From Puteibacter caeruleilacunae (GTDB lineage Bacteria > Bacteroidota > Bacteroidia > Bacteroidales > Prolixibacteraceae), in NCBI GenBank assembly GCA_005217565.1, contig SJCO01000021.1, positions 39,023 to 103,022 of the forward strand: a stretch of DNA of 64,000 bases, read 5' to 3'. The notes beneath the pieces were generated by a model. That model was not told the origin of the DNA. It did no database searches and worked only from the letters and a program-made list of their open reading frames with translations. The position numbers were made by a program, and so were the translations under genes. Below, one piece after another: positions 37,759 through 46,798 of this stretch (position 1 is the first letter of the stretch; each line of letters starts with the position of its first letter).

Positions 37759-40029
37759 ATGAGGTTTTTAATTTTAAGCATGACACTACTTGTAGTGTTG
37801 TCGTGCAATTCAGTTTCACGCAAAACTTCTCACAAGCAAAGATTAGTTTTTCCAGCGTTAGCCGATAAATGGGATGAGGCGATGCCATTAGGAAATGGAA
37901 TGGTTGGTAACTTAGTCTGGCAGAAAAAAGGAAAATTGAGGTTTTCTCTCGATCGTGCTGATCTGTGGGATTTACGACCGATGGCAAACATCGACTTTAA
38001 AAAGTGGACTTTCGAAGATGTTTATCAGCATTGGAAGGATAATAAATACGAAAAGGTTCAGGCTGCATTTGATACACCTTATAATCAATTGCCAGCTCCT
38101 TCGAAAATTCCAGCTGGTGGTATTGAATTTGATGTTGATGCACTTGGAACAGTAAAAAATGTAAGTCTTGACCTGGAAACAGCCGCTTGTGTGGTAGAAT
38201 GGGATAGTGGAGCAACGTTAACCACTTTTGTTCATGCTAATCAGCCTATTGGATGGTATAAATTCGAAAATATTAAAGCACCTGTGAAGGTTACAATGAC
38301 CTCACCGGCTTACAATCGTGAGAATGAGGATGGATATACCAGTCAGTCGAGAAATGATCTGAATCAGTTGGGATATGAGCAGGGTGCTATTGAAGAAAAA
38401 GAACATGCGATCACCTACAATCAAAAGGGATGGGGCGATTTTGCCTACCAAATACATACATCGTGGAATGAAGATGGCAATAGTCTGGTTGGTTGTTGGT
38501 CTGTATCATCAGAAAATAAAGGTTGGGCTCCTGCACCTAAGGCGTCATCGATAGTGACTGATGCAATGAGCAGAGGTGTTGATAAAGATTATGCAAGTCA
38601 TCTTAATTGGTGGCGTAACTATTGGGGAAAATCTGATGTCCAGGTACCCGATTCAATACTTCAGCATCAGTATGAAATGGAGATATATAAATTTGGCTCA
38701 GTGGCTCGTGACGATGCACCTCCTATCTCTTTGCAAGCTGTATGGACTGCCGATCATGGAAAGTTGCCACCATGGAAGGGCGATTTTCATCATGATTTAA
38801 ATACTCAGTTAAGTTATTGGCCTTCGTATGCAGGTAATTATTTGGAATTAGAGGAAGGATACCTTAATTGGTTATGGAAGTATCGTTCAACATTCAAGCG
38901 ATATACAAAAGAATACTTTGGTGTAAATGGAATGAATGTTCCAGGTGTATGTACATTGGATGGAGAACCAATGGGGGGATGGATTCAATATTCATTTGGA
39001 CAGACTGTCTCTGCTTGGTTGGGACATCATTTTTATCTGCACTGGCGATTCTCAATGGATCGTAAATTTCTGGAAGAGAAGGCTTATCCATGGATTAAGG
39101 ATGTTGCAATATTCTTGGATGAAGTAGCTGAAAAAACTGATGGTAAACGAAAGTTGAAGATCAGTTCAAGTCCGGAGATTTTTGATAATTCACGAAGAGC
39201 CTGGTTTGCTGAAACTACTAATTATGATTTGGCGTTAATACGTTGGACCTACGAAAAAGCTGCAGAGTTGGCACAGGAATTAGGATTAAACAAAGAGGCT
39301 CAGAAATGGACTAAAATATTATCGGAATGGCCAGAGTTGGCAGCAGATCCAAATACTGGATTAATGTTTGCACCTTCTTGTGAATATGATCAGTCGCACC
39401 GTCACTTCTCACATCAAATGGCCTATCATCCGTTATCGTTATTAGATTATTCAAATGGTGAAGAAGATCAGCAAATTATCGATAATACAATTAAGCAGCT
39501 TAGAAAAGTAGGCCCTGATTTATGGTGTGGTTATTCATATAGCTGGATAGGAAATATGTATGCACGAGCCTTTAAGGGAGAAGAAGCTGCAGAAGTGCTT
39601 CGTACTTTTTCGCAGTGTTTTTGCCTGAAGAATTCATTTCATGTGAATGGAGATCAATGTAAGGCAGGACACTCGAAGTTTCATTATCGTCCGTTTACTT
39701 TGGAGGGGAACTTTGCATTTGCTTCAGCTATCCAGGAAATGCTTATTCAGAGTCATACCGGTATCGTTAAGCTATTTCCTGCAGTACCTAATAGTTGGCA
39801 GGACGCTAGCTTTAAGGATCTGAGAGCAATGGGAGCTTTCCTTATTTCTTCAGAGCTTAAAGGTGGTGAAGTTACTGTGGTAGAGATAACTTCAGAAATG
39901 GGAGGCCAAATTGTTTTGAAGAATCCATTTAAAGGGATGAAGTTTAAGGCTACGGCAGCGTATCGTACAGCTGATTCAAATATTATAATCAGCTTAAAGA
40001 AAGGTGAGAAAATTGTTCTAAAGCGTTAG
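37759..40029 (+). CDS. GH95-like glycoside hydrolase (fucosidase/galactosidase clan), divergent
   Basis: 756-aa lipoprotein (lipobox LVVLSC, Cys16). The N-terminal sandwich has WDEAMPLGNGMVGNLVW, the GH95 opening motif. The barrel has DLNTQLSYWPSYAGN (346-360), KISSSPEIF with Glu473 at the place of the family general acid, HRHFSHQM, and GNFAFASAIQEMLIQSH. The C-terminal part GIVKLFPAVPNSW is typical for GH95. Two residues differ from the well-studied alpha-1,2-L-fucosidase as I recall it: Asp346 where the first catalytic Asn is expected (Asn348 is kept), and Glu649 where the base-network Asp is expected. Activity may thus differ from fucosidase. It has its own terminator. The next genes are a sigma factor and GH43. 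Confidence 0.8.
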   Translation: MRFLILSMTLLVVLSCNSVSRKTSHKQRLVFPALADKWDEAMPLGNGMVGNLVWQKKGKLRFSLDRADLWDLRPMANIDFKKWTFEDVYQHWKDNKYEKVQAAFDTPYNQLPAPSKIPAGGIEFDVDALGTVKNVSLDLETAACVVEWDSGATLTTFVHANQPIGWYKFENIKAPVKVTMTSPAYNRENEDGYTSQSRNDLNQLGYEQGAIEEKEHAITYNQKGWGDFAYQIHTSWNEDGNSLVGCWSVSSENKGWAPAPKASSIVTDAMSRGVDKDYASHLNWWRNYWGKSDVQVPDSILQHQYEMEIYKFGSVARDDAPPISLQAVWTADHGKLPPWKGDFHHDLNTQLSYWPSYAGNYLELEEGYLNWLWKYRSTFKRYTKEYFGVNGMNVPGVCTLDGEPMGGWIQYSFGQTVSAWLGHHFYLHWRFSMDRKFLEEKAYPWIKDVAIFLDEVAEKTDGKRKLKISSSPEIFDNSRRAWFAETTNYDLALIRWTYEKAAELAQELGLNKEAQKWTKILSEWPELAADPNTGLMFAPSCEYDQSHRHFSHQMAYHPLSLLDYSNGEEDQQIIDNTIKQLRKVGPDLWCGYSYSWIGNMYARAFKGEEAAEVLRTFSQCFCLKNSFHVNGDQCKAGHSKFHYRPFTLEGNFAFASAIQEMLIQSHTGIVKLFPAVPNSWQDASFKDLRAMGAFLISSELKGGEVTVVEITSEMGGQIVLKNPFKGMKFKATAAYRTADSNIIISLKKGEKIVLKR

Positions 40030-40054
40030 CTGTACGCAGCTTCAGGAATATGTC

Positions 40055-40090
40055 AAAAAGGAATCTTACTACGGTAGGGTTCCTTTTTTT
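40055..40090 (+). terminator. Intrinsic terminator after the GH95-like gene
   Basis: AAAAAGGAATCTTA pairs with the following TAGGGTTCCTTTTTT, with G-U pairs in the middle, and ends in a T-run. Confidence 0.82.
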
Positions 40091-40124
40091 ATAGATTATT
40101 TTTACATCTGATGTGTTTGTTGCT

Positions 40125-40156
40125 TTTGTACAATCCAAAAAAATGGCCTAAGTTTG
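40125..40156 (+). promoter_or_regulatory. Housekeeping promoter of the second sigma gene
   Basis: TTTG (40125-40128), a 20-nt gap and TAAGTTTG (40149-40156), a full match to the Bacteroidetes primary-sigma consensus. The start codon lies 23 nt downstream, the same distance as for the other sigma gene. Confidence 0.78.
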
Positions 40157-40178
40157 ACTGCAAATAAATGCATCTGAT

Positions 40179-40763
40179 TTGAATCAACTAAGCGAAATAG
40201 AGATCTTGAAGGAGCTTGCCAGCGGTAGTACTATAGCTTTTGCTCATGTGGTAAAAACTTATCAGGAAAGGTTGTCGCTGTTTGCATTGCATTACCTGAA
40301 TGATCAGGAGACTGCAAAAGATGTTGTTCAGGATGTGTTTTCCGCAGTGTGGGAAAGTCATAAGAAGTTTGCTGACGTTAAGAACCTGTCGTCGTGGCTG
40401 TATACCATGACTAAGAATCATTGCCTGAAACGGATTGATCATTTGAAGGTTAAACAGAAGCACGATGATGTACTCAAGTATCGGCAACTAGAGTTAAACA
40501 AGACTGCATTGAATGAATTAGATACCTCTCCGCTTATTTTTGACGAAATTAATGTAATCATAGAGCAGACACTAACTCAACTGTCTCCACAGGCACGCAC
40601 AATCTTTGAAATGAGTCGATTTGGCAATAAAAAGAACAAAGAAATTGCAGAGGAGCTTAATATTTCCTTGAAGACTGTTGAGGCGAACATCACCAAATGC
40701 TTGAAAGCTTTGCGTCCGGCCCTAAAAAACTACCTGCCATTGGTGATCTTTTTATTGAAGTAG
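40179..40763 (+). CDS. ECF sigma factor (FecI-like) for PUL 4
   Basis: 194-aa sigma factor. Region 2: FAHVVKTYQERLSLFALHYL and AKDVVQDVFSAVWES. Region 4 HTH: NKEIAEELNISLKTVEANI. A hydrophobic C-terminal tail (LKNYLPLVIFLLK) resembles that of the other sigma factor here. The start must be the TTG at 40179: the frame is closed by a stop at 40155, no in-frame ATG lies between, and the N-terminus matches the family. The FecR gene for this sigma is unusually distant, with GH43 in between. Confidence 0.92.
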   Translation: MNQLSEIEILKELASGSTIAFAHVVKTYQERLSLFALHYLNDQETAKDVVQDVFSAVWESHKKFADVKNLSSWLYTMTKNHCLKRIDHLKVKQKHDDVLKYRQLELNKTALNELDTSPLIFDEINVIIEQTLTQLSPQARTIFEMSRFGNKKNKEIAEELNISLKTVEANITKCLKALRPALKNYLPLVIFLLK

Positions 40764-41068
40764 GGGCTATAGCTTAATCCATGATAAAGTGTTTGTAAAT
40801 CTATAAGGAAATCCCTTATGAAGTTATGTTGATGATCGTATTTATTTCATATGGGAGAGCAGAAAAGGCCTATCTCATAAATCCAGATCATTCCATTTTG
40901 ATGATGTCCTTAGGGGAAATATCTAAGGGAAATAGGGCCAAATACCAGGGAAATTAAGGCAAAATAGGGCCCAATACCCCAGTTTCCCGCAGTGATTTGG
41001 CATGTTGGTCCTAATGTGTCCCAAATGATGTCCGAGGTTGACCCCTAAAAAAGTACCATTTTCCCGTA
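40764..41068. other. Intergenic region with 16-nt direct repeats
   Basis: AATAGGGCCAAATACC (40931-40946) recurs with one change at 40963-40978, exactly 32 nt apart, amid further AGGGAAAT runs. The repeats lie about 90 nt before the candidate ECF promoter of GH43 and could be regulator sites. No gene is seen. Confidence 0.5.
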
Positions 41069-41091
41069 GGGTATTTTCATTATTGTCGTAC
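41069..41091 (+). promoter_or_regulatory. Candidate ECF-sigma promoter before GH43
   Basis: GGGTA (41069-41073), a 13-nt spacer and CGTAC (41087-41091), preceded by TTTCCCGTA. The same pair with identical spacing lies before fecR at 42244. Confidence 0.6.
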
Positions 41092-41143
41092 TTATAAGTA
41101 AAGGCACAGTTGTGCCAAAATCATAACCACAAACTAAGATACG

Positions 41144-42145
41144 ATGATTAATTTAAGTCAAATTGCTAAGGTGTCAATTGGTGCCTTGTTGATGGTTTGC
41201 TTATTAGAGGCGAACATCTATGCTCAAAAAACGAAGAAAGATCATGCAGGGAATCCTGTATTTGAAGGCTGGTATGCTGATCCTGAAGGAGCAATTCTAG
41301 ATGGGAAATATTGGATTTTTCCGACATATTCTGATCACTACAAGAAGCAGGTTTATATGGATGCTTTTTCTTCAAAAGATTTGGTGAAATGGACAAAGCA
41401 CGAGAGAATTATTGATACAACAGCTGTAAAGTGGGCAAAGAAAGCGCTATGGGCTCCTGCAGTGATTGAAAAGGACAATAAGTACTTTCTCTTCTTTGGA
41501 GCTAACGATATTCAAAGTGATAATGAGGTTGGAGGAATAGGTATTGCTGTTGCTGATAAGCCTGAAGGTCCTTACAAAGATTACCTGGGAAAACCGTTAA
41601 TCGATAAGTTTCATAACGGAGCACAGCCTATTGATCAATTTGTCTTTGAGGATAATGGAACCTGGTACATTTTTTATGGAGGATGGAGGCACTGTAATAT
41701 TGCCAAATTGAATAACGATTTCACTGGATTTGTACCTTTTGAAGATGGATCAGTGTTTAAGGAGGTAACTCCTGAAGGTTATGTTGAAGGACCATTCATG
41801 TTTAAACGTAATGGTAAGTATTACTTTATGTGGTCGGAAGGAAGCTGGAGAAAACCTAGCTACAGTGTTGCTTATGCTATTGCTGATTCTCCCATGGGAC
41901 CTTTCAAACGTATCAATAAGATTTTGAAGCAAGATGATAAAATTGCAACAGGGGCAGGACATCATTCTGTAATTAAAACACCTGGAGAAGATAAATGGTA
42001 TATCGTTTATCATCGTCGCCCTTTAGGCGAGACAGATCGTAACTATCGTGTAACTTGCATTGATGAAATGCATTTTGATGAAAATGGCTTGATCAAAGAC
42101 GTGATTATGACATTTGATGGAGTAAAAAAAGCAAAACTAAAATAG
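41144..42145 (+). CDS. GH43 arabinofuranosidase/xylosidase-type enzyme
   Basis: 333-aa single-domain five-bladed beta-propeller with signal peptide (ending IYAQ). The three catalytic acids of GH43 are visible: Asp46 in WYADPEG (base), Asp164 in QPIDQF (pKa modulator) and Glu215 in GYVEGPF (acid). ALWAPAVIEKDNKYFLFFGAND and YYFMWSEG are typical blade motifs. No accessory domain is present. GH43 enzymes invert and remove alpha-L-arabinofuranosyl, beta-D-xylosyl or beta-1,3-galactosyl units; which applies is unclear. The gene sits between a sigma factor and its FecR, with its own candidate ECF promoter and its own terminator. Confidence 0.92.
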   Translation: MINLSQIAKVSIGALLMVCLLEANIYAQKTKKDHAGNPVFEGWYADPEGAILDGKYWIFPTYSDHYKKQVYMDAFSSKDLVKWTKHERIIDTTAVKWAKKALWAPAVIEKDNKYFLFFGANDIQSDNEVGGIGIAVADKPEGPYKDYLGKPLIDKFHNGAQPIDQFVFEDNGTWYIFYGGWRHCNIAKLNNDFTGFVPFEDGSVFKEVTPEGYVEGPFMFKRNGKYYFMWSEGSWRKPSYSVAYAIADSPMGPFKRINKILKQDDKIATGAGHHSVIKTPGEDKWYIVYHRRPLGETDRNYRVTCIDEMHFDENGLIKDVIMTFDGVKKAKLK

Positions 42146-42165
42146 ACTGGATAATAGATATTAAG

Positions 42166-42211
42166 ATCCCATTTCAGCATTAGGTTAGGTGGTGTTGAGA
42201 TGGGATTTTTT
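42166..42211 (+). terminator. Intrinsic terminator after GH43
   Basis: ATCCCATTTCA (42166-42176) pairs with TGAGATGGGAT (42196-42206), one G-U pair, followed by a T-run. Confidence 0.85.
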
Positions 42212-42243
42212 ACTTAATCTGAAAAAAATCTACTTTTCTCATA

Positions 42244-42266
42244 GGGTATATACATACTTACCGTAC
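42244..42266 (+). promoter_or_regulatory. Candidate ECF-sigma promoter before fecR (PUL 4)
   Basis: GGGTA (42244-42248), a 13-nt spacer and CGTAC (42262-42266), 22 nt before the fecR start, identical in layout to the element before GH43. Confidence 0.6.
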
Positions 42267-42288
42267 CTAATATATAGAAACGATAATT

Positions 42289-43257
42289 ATGGAGAAGGAG
42301 AAGCTACATCAATTTGCACAAAATAAGCTCAGTAAGGAAGCCGATATTAAAGCGGTTCTTGACTGGGTAGAGGCATCTGATGCTAACAGGGATGAGTATA
42401 TTGCACTAAAGAACGTGTCGGCAATGACAGGTTTTCGTAATTACGAGAAATTGGAACAGACCAGGAAGGAAACCAATGGAGGTAAGCTACGTTCATTACA
42501 ATTACTGAAATATGCTGCGGTATTTATTATAGCTTGCTGTATTGGCGGATTAACTGTGTATCTGGCGAATCTACAAGAAAATAGCATTGCCTATAATAAG
42601 GTTGTTGTGCCTTATGGTGAGAGTGCTGAAGTAATCTTATCAGACGATACGCATGTCTTTTTAAGTTCAGGATCAACGTTAAGTTACCCCACTTCTTTTG
42701 AAAGGAATAACAGAGATGTAAAGCTTTTGGGAGAAGCTTTTTTTGAGGTGAGTCATAACCCTGAAAGGCCATTTCATGTAAAAACGAATCACCTTACCGT
42801 TGAGGTTTTGGGAACCAGTTTTAATGTTGAAGCTTTTGAGGATGCTGATAACATTAATGTTTGTCTGGTTGAAGGTAAAGTGAATCTGCAAAGCGCCTCA
42901 GGAAAAGTCCTTACAAGTCTTCAGCCTGGTGAGAATGCAACCTATGATTTAATTAAAAAGAATATGGATATACAAAAGGTAAACACCGATTATTACACGT
43001 CGTGGCGAAATGGATATCTAATGTTTAAAGATGAATCATTGGAGAATATAGCTCAGAAATTTGAGCGGTATTTTAATATTGAAATCAAATTTAAAGATGA
43101 GACAATCAAATCAAAATACTTTACCGGGACTATCATGAGGAATAAACCGATAGATCAGGTATTCGATATTTTGAAATATACTTCAGGAATAAATTATCAG
43201 ATTGAAGAGAGAGAAAACAAACCTAGTATAGTTCATTTAAGTGATATGCCTATGTAA
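42289..43257 (+). CDS. FecR-family anti-sigma factor (PUL 4)
   Basis: 322-aa inner-membrane anti-sigma factor. A cytoplasmic N-terminus (1-72), transmembrane helix (about 73-95, LLKYAAVFIIACCIGGLTVYL), FecR domain (VPYGESAEVILSDDTHVFLSSG, GEAFFEV, LGTSFNVEAF) and C-terminal DUF4974 (GYLMFKDESLENIAQKF onward) are all present. It precedes susC4 by 106 nt, whose STN domain would signal to it. The cognate sigma factor is most likely the one at 40179, transcribed from a different promoter. Confidence 0.94.
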   Translation: MEKEKLHQFAQNKLSKEADIKAVLDWVEASDANRDEYIALKNVSAMTGFRNYEKLEQTRKETNGGKLRSLQLLKYAAVFIIACCIGGLTVYLANLQENSIAYNKVVVPYGESAEVILSDDTHVFLSSGSTLSYPTSFERNNRDVKLLGEAFFEVSHNPERPFHVKTNHLTVEVLGTSFNVEAFEDADNINVCLVEGKVNLQSASGKVLTSLQPGENATYDLIKKNMDIQKVNTDYYTSWRNGYLMFKDESLENIAQKFERYFNIEIKFKDETIKSKYFTGTIMRNKPIDQVFDILKYTSGINYQIEERENKPSIVHLSDMPM

Positions 43258-43264
43258 ATAAAAA

Positions 43265-43297
43265 GGATCGGAAAATATTGGTACTATTTCCCGATCC
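43265..43297 (+). promoter_or_regulatory. Leader hairpin before susC4
   Basis: GGATCGGAAAATA (43265-43277) pairs with TATTTCCCGATCC (43285-43297) in 12 of 13 positions around a 7-nt loop, 66 nt before the susC4 start. Confidence 0.72.
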
Positions 43298-43363
43298 AGT
43301 TACCATTAATATTAACAATGTCTTCGGCACGAAGATTCTATTAACAGTAAACAGTTCAAATTT

Positions 43364-46300
43364 ATGAAAAAAAATTTTGATGACAGTGGCCTTAGGTGGC
43401 GACACTGTAAATTTTTACGCGTTATGAAGATTACACTATTTCTGTGTTTGCTAAGTATAATGCAGGTTGTAGCAGGAACTACGATGGGGCAGAATACTAA
43501 GCTAAATTTTAAAATGAAGAATTCTTCCATTGAGGAGGTTCTGAAGAATTTAGAGAAAAATTCGACGTATCGCTTTTTCTATGAAAGTAAAGATCTTATA
43601 GGTAAAGAGGCGGTTGATGTGGATATGAGTAAGACAACTGTGACGGAAGTTCTGGATGCAATATTACCAGATTTGGATCTATCGTATGAGGTTTTTGATA
43701 ACTACATTGCCATAAAATCGATGGTGCGTACTTCAGGAAATACCAAGGCGATGAATCAGCCTAAGAAAATTTCCGGAAAAGTGACCGATGAGGCAGGAGA
43801 ACCAATGCCTGGAGTATCTGTGGTTGTTAAAGGGACTACAATTGGTATAACTACCGATTTTGATGGAAACTTTACCCTCGACTTACCAGCTACTGCCAAA
43901 GTGGTGGTATTCTCCTTTGTGGGAATGAAATCGCAAGAGGTGGTTATCGACGGACAGTCAACAATTAATGTATCCATGCGTGAGGATGCTATCGGTCTGG
44001 AGGAAGTGGTTGCAGTGGGGTATGGTACCATGAAAAAGGCTGTGGTTTCTGGTGCTGTAGCTTCAGTGAAATCAGACGAATTGGAAAAGGTGAGTGCTGC
44101 CCATGTGAGTACAACATTAGTGGGGAAAGTTGGCGGTTTGGTTACCCGACAGAAGGATTCGCGCCCCGGACGATCGACTGATATGGAGATTCGTGGTATG
44201 GGAAAACCGCTATATGTAATTGATGGTACACCTAAGGATGGCGGTCAGTTTAATAATATTGATCCCAACGATATTGAAAGTATTTCTATATTGAAGGATG
44301 CCAGTGCAGCTATTTACGGATTGCGTGCTGCCAATGGGGTTATTATTGTAACTACCAAGCGTGGAAAACGGAATCAGCCTAATGAGTTTAACGTACAGTA
44401 TGCGAAAACCTGGCAGAACTGGACGCGTTTTCCTAAAGCGGTAGATGCAGGCGATTATATGGAACTTCTGGTAGAAGATCGTATTAACCGCTACGGTGAA
44501 ACAGATATAACGCCAGAGGAGTTGGCAAAATGGAAGGCAGGAACAGAGCCTGGTTATGAAAGCTTTAATTGGTATGATTATGCTGTTCAGGAATGGGCAC
44601 CTCAGGAGCACCTGAATATCAATACCTCGGGAGGTAGTGAGAAGATTAATTACTATATCAGTTTTAGTCACTTTAACCAGGATGCACTGTTTAAAGAGTT
44701 TAATTTTAACCGATCGAATATTCAGTCGAATATTGAAGCTATTCTTGCTGATAACCTAACCATCGGGATGCAAATTAATGGTCGTATTGAAACGCTTGAA
44801 AACCCAGGGCTTCCGGCCAGTGATGATTATAAATTCCCATTGTTAGCATTGTATAGCAACATCCCAACACAGCATCCTTATGCCAATGATAATCCTGATT
44901 ATATTGCTGATAACGGTCGCCGTACCATCTACAACTTCGCTTATATGAATACCGAGACTTCAGGTATGTATAAGAAGGTTTGGAAGGTATTGCATGGTAA
45001 TATGAACCTGAAGTATAAGTTTCCAATCAAAGGACTTACAGGAAAAATTCTTGGATCGTATTATTACGCGCAGTGTCACGAAAATAACCAGGAGAACAGG
45101 TATGATGCATACTCATACAATCCGGTTGAAGATACCTATACCCGAACAGCTGGAAACGACAATCCTTACAAACGTAAGATCATCAAGAATGTTGAGGAGA
45201 AGATGTTTCAGGCTCAGTTGAACTTCGATAATAAGTTTGGAAATCATGGTATTGTTGCCAGTTTAGCTTTTGAGGCTAACGAGCGAATTGAACCATATTT
45301 CTCAATCAATACTTATCCTACCAGTGATTATATTACTTTGATGACCACGGAAGAATTTCAGAAGCTAGGGAATAGTTATAAGGAGAGTTCTGAAATGGGA
45401 CTAGCTGGTCGTGTGAATTATACCTATAACGATAAGTACACAGTGGAGTTTTTAGGTCGTTATGACGGCACTTACGTGTACGCACCCGGAAAGCGTTGGG
45501 GATTCTTCCCAGGGGTAACCGGATCATATCGCTTAAGCGAAGAAGACTTCTTTAAGAATAGTAAAGTTGGGAATATTGTTACCAATTTAAAGATAAGAGG
45601 ATCATATGGTAAATCTGGTCAGATTACAGGTATTGGAGCATTTGATTACCTTGAAGGATACAATTTCAACAAAGGAAAACAGATTTTAGAGGTTGACAAG
45701 TCGCCTGTTATTGGAATCGAATCTCGCGGATTACCTATTACCAGTGTATCATGGGTTGAAGCTATCAGTAAAAATATCGGAATTGATTTTGGATTCTTGA
45801 ATAACAAGCTGAATGGTTCTATCGATATTTTCCAGCGCGACAGAGAAGGACTTCCTGTGAGTCGTAATGATGTGCAGATTCCTGACGAGGTAGGTTTCTC
45901 ATTGCCTAAAGAAAACCTTGAAAGTGATCGTGTATTCGGATGGGATGCTGAGATTAATTATGCAGAGACATTGGGTGAAGTGAAAATGAATGTAGGAGGT
46001 TCATTTACGTTTTCTCGTTCAAAGATGTTAGATCGCTATAATCCACAGTATGGAAGTCAATATGATCGCTGGAAAAAAGGTAGTGAGAACCGTTATAAGA
46101 ATATTGGCTGGGGATATGATGCAATTGGTCAGTTTACTTCACAGGAGCAGATCGATAACCATCCAGTAGATATCGATGGAAAAAATAATACGACATTGAT
46201 GCCTGGAGATATCATCTATCGCGATGTAAACGGCGATGGAATTATCTCATCGGCCGATGAGCGTCCTATGACTGCTAAGCAATACTTGCCAATGTTCAAC

Positions 46301-46783
46301 TATGGAATAAGCGTTGGATTGAAGTGGAAGAATTTTGATATGTATGCACTGTTTAATGGCTTTGGAAAATATCGTCTTGGAATGGCTAATCAGATTGCAA
46401 AACCATTCTATGGTGATGGAACTCCGGTTGAGCATATGATGGATCGCTGGCATCGTGAAGATCTGTTTGATCCTAATAGTGCATGGGTACCAGGAAAATA
46501 TCCTTCTACTTATTACAAAGGAAAAGGAACCAATCACCGCACCAGTGATTTCTGGGTACGTAATGTGAACGCTTTACGTTTAAAGACGCTTGAAGTTGGT
46601 TACTCATTGCCTAAACGTATGTTACAAGGGGTATTCTTCAAGAACATACGATTCTATGCTTCGGGATTAAATATTCTAACCTGGTCGAATATTAGCTCTA
46701 TCGATCCTGAATCGAGCGACTGGTCGGGAAGACAGTATCCTCCATCAAGAAACTGGACTTTAGGTGTAAAATGTAAATTCTAA
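43364..46783 (+). CDS. SusC-like TonB-dependent transporter with STN domain (SusC4)
   Basis: 1139-aa outer-membrane importer and transducer. Long SusC-type N-terminus (MKKNFDDSGLRWRHCKFLRV), STN domain about 45-122, carboxypeptidase-like sandwich from ISGKVTDEAGEPMPGVSV (about 137), plug after LEEVVAVGYGTMKK, barrel ending ...GVKCKF. The plug lacks a few residues relative to SusC1 near IDPNDIESISILKDASAAIYG. It follows fecR and precedes susD4 by 15 nt. The sandwich domain is nearly the same as that of SusC1 and SusC2, so the three STN-type transporters share a common ancestor. Confidence 0.96.
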   Translation: MKKNFDDSGLRWRHCKFLRVMKITLFLCLLSIMQVVAGTTMGQNTKLNFKMKNSSIEEVLKNLEKNSTYRFFYESKDLIGKEAVDVDMSKTTVTEVLDAILPDLDLSYEVFDNYIAIKSMVRTSGNTKAMNQPKKISGKVTDEAGEPMPGVSVVVKGTTIGITTDFDGNFTLDLPATAKVVVFSFVGMKSQEVVIDGQSTINVSMREDAIGLEEVVAVGYGTMKKAVVSGAVASVKSDELEKVSAAHVSTTLVGKVGGLVTRQKDSRPGRSTDMEIRGMGKPLYVIDGTPKDGGQFNNIDPNDIESISILKDASAAIYGLRAANGVIIVTTKRGKRNQPNEFNVQYAKTWQNWTRFPKAVDAGDYMELLVEDRINRYGETDITPEELAKWKAGTEPGYESFNWYDYAVQEWAPQEHLNINTSGGSEKINYYISFSHFNQDALFKEFNFNRSNIQSNIEAILADNLTIGMQINGRIETLENPGLPASDDYKFPLLALYSNIPTQHPYANDNPDYIADNGRRTIYNFAYMNTETSGMYKKVWKVLHGNMNLKYKFPIKGLTGKILGSYYYAQCHENNQENRYDAYSYNPVEDTYTRTAGNDNPYKRKIIKNVEEKMFQAQLNFDNKFGNHGIVASLAFEANERIEPYFSINTYPTSDYITLMTTEEFQKLGNSYKESSEMGLAGRVNYTYNDKYTVEFLGRYDGTYVYAPGKRWGFFPGVTGSYRLSEEDFFKNSKVGNIVTNLKIRGSYGKSGQITGIGAFDYLEGYNFNKGKQILEVDKSPVIGIESRGLPITSVSWVEAISKNIGIDFGFLNNKLNGSIDIFQRDREGLPVSRNDVQIPDEVGFSLPKENLESDRVFGWDAEINYAETLGEVKMNVGGSFTFSRSKMLDRYNPQYGSQYDRWKKGSENRYKNIGWGYDAIGQFTSQEQIDNHPVDIDGKNNTTLMPGDIIYRDVNGDGIISSADERPMTAKQYLPMFNYGISVGLKWKNFDMYALFNGFGKYRLGMANQIAKPFYGDGTPVEHMMDRWHREDLFDPNSAWVPGKYPSTYYKGKGTNHRTSDFWVRNVNALRLKTLEVGYSLPKRMLQGVFFKNIRFYASGLNILTWSNISSIDPESSDWSGRQYPPSRNWTLGVKCKF

Positions 46784-46798
46784 AAAAACTGCTGAGAG

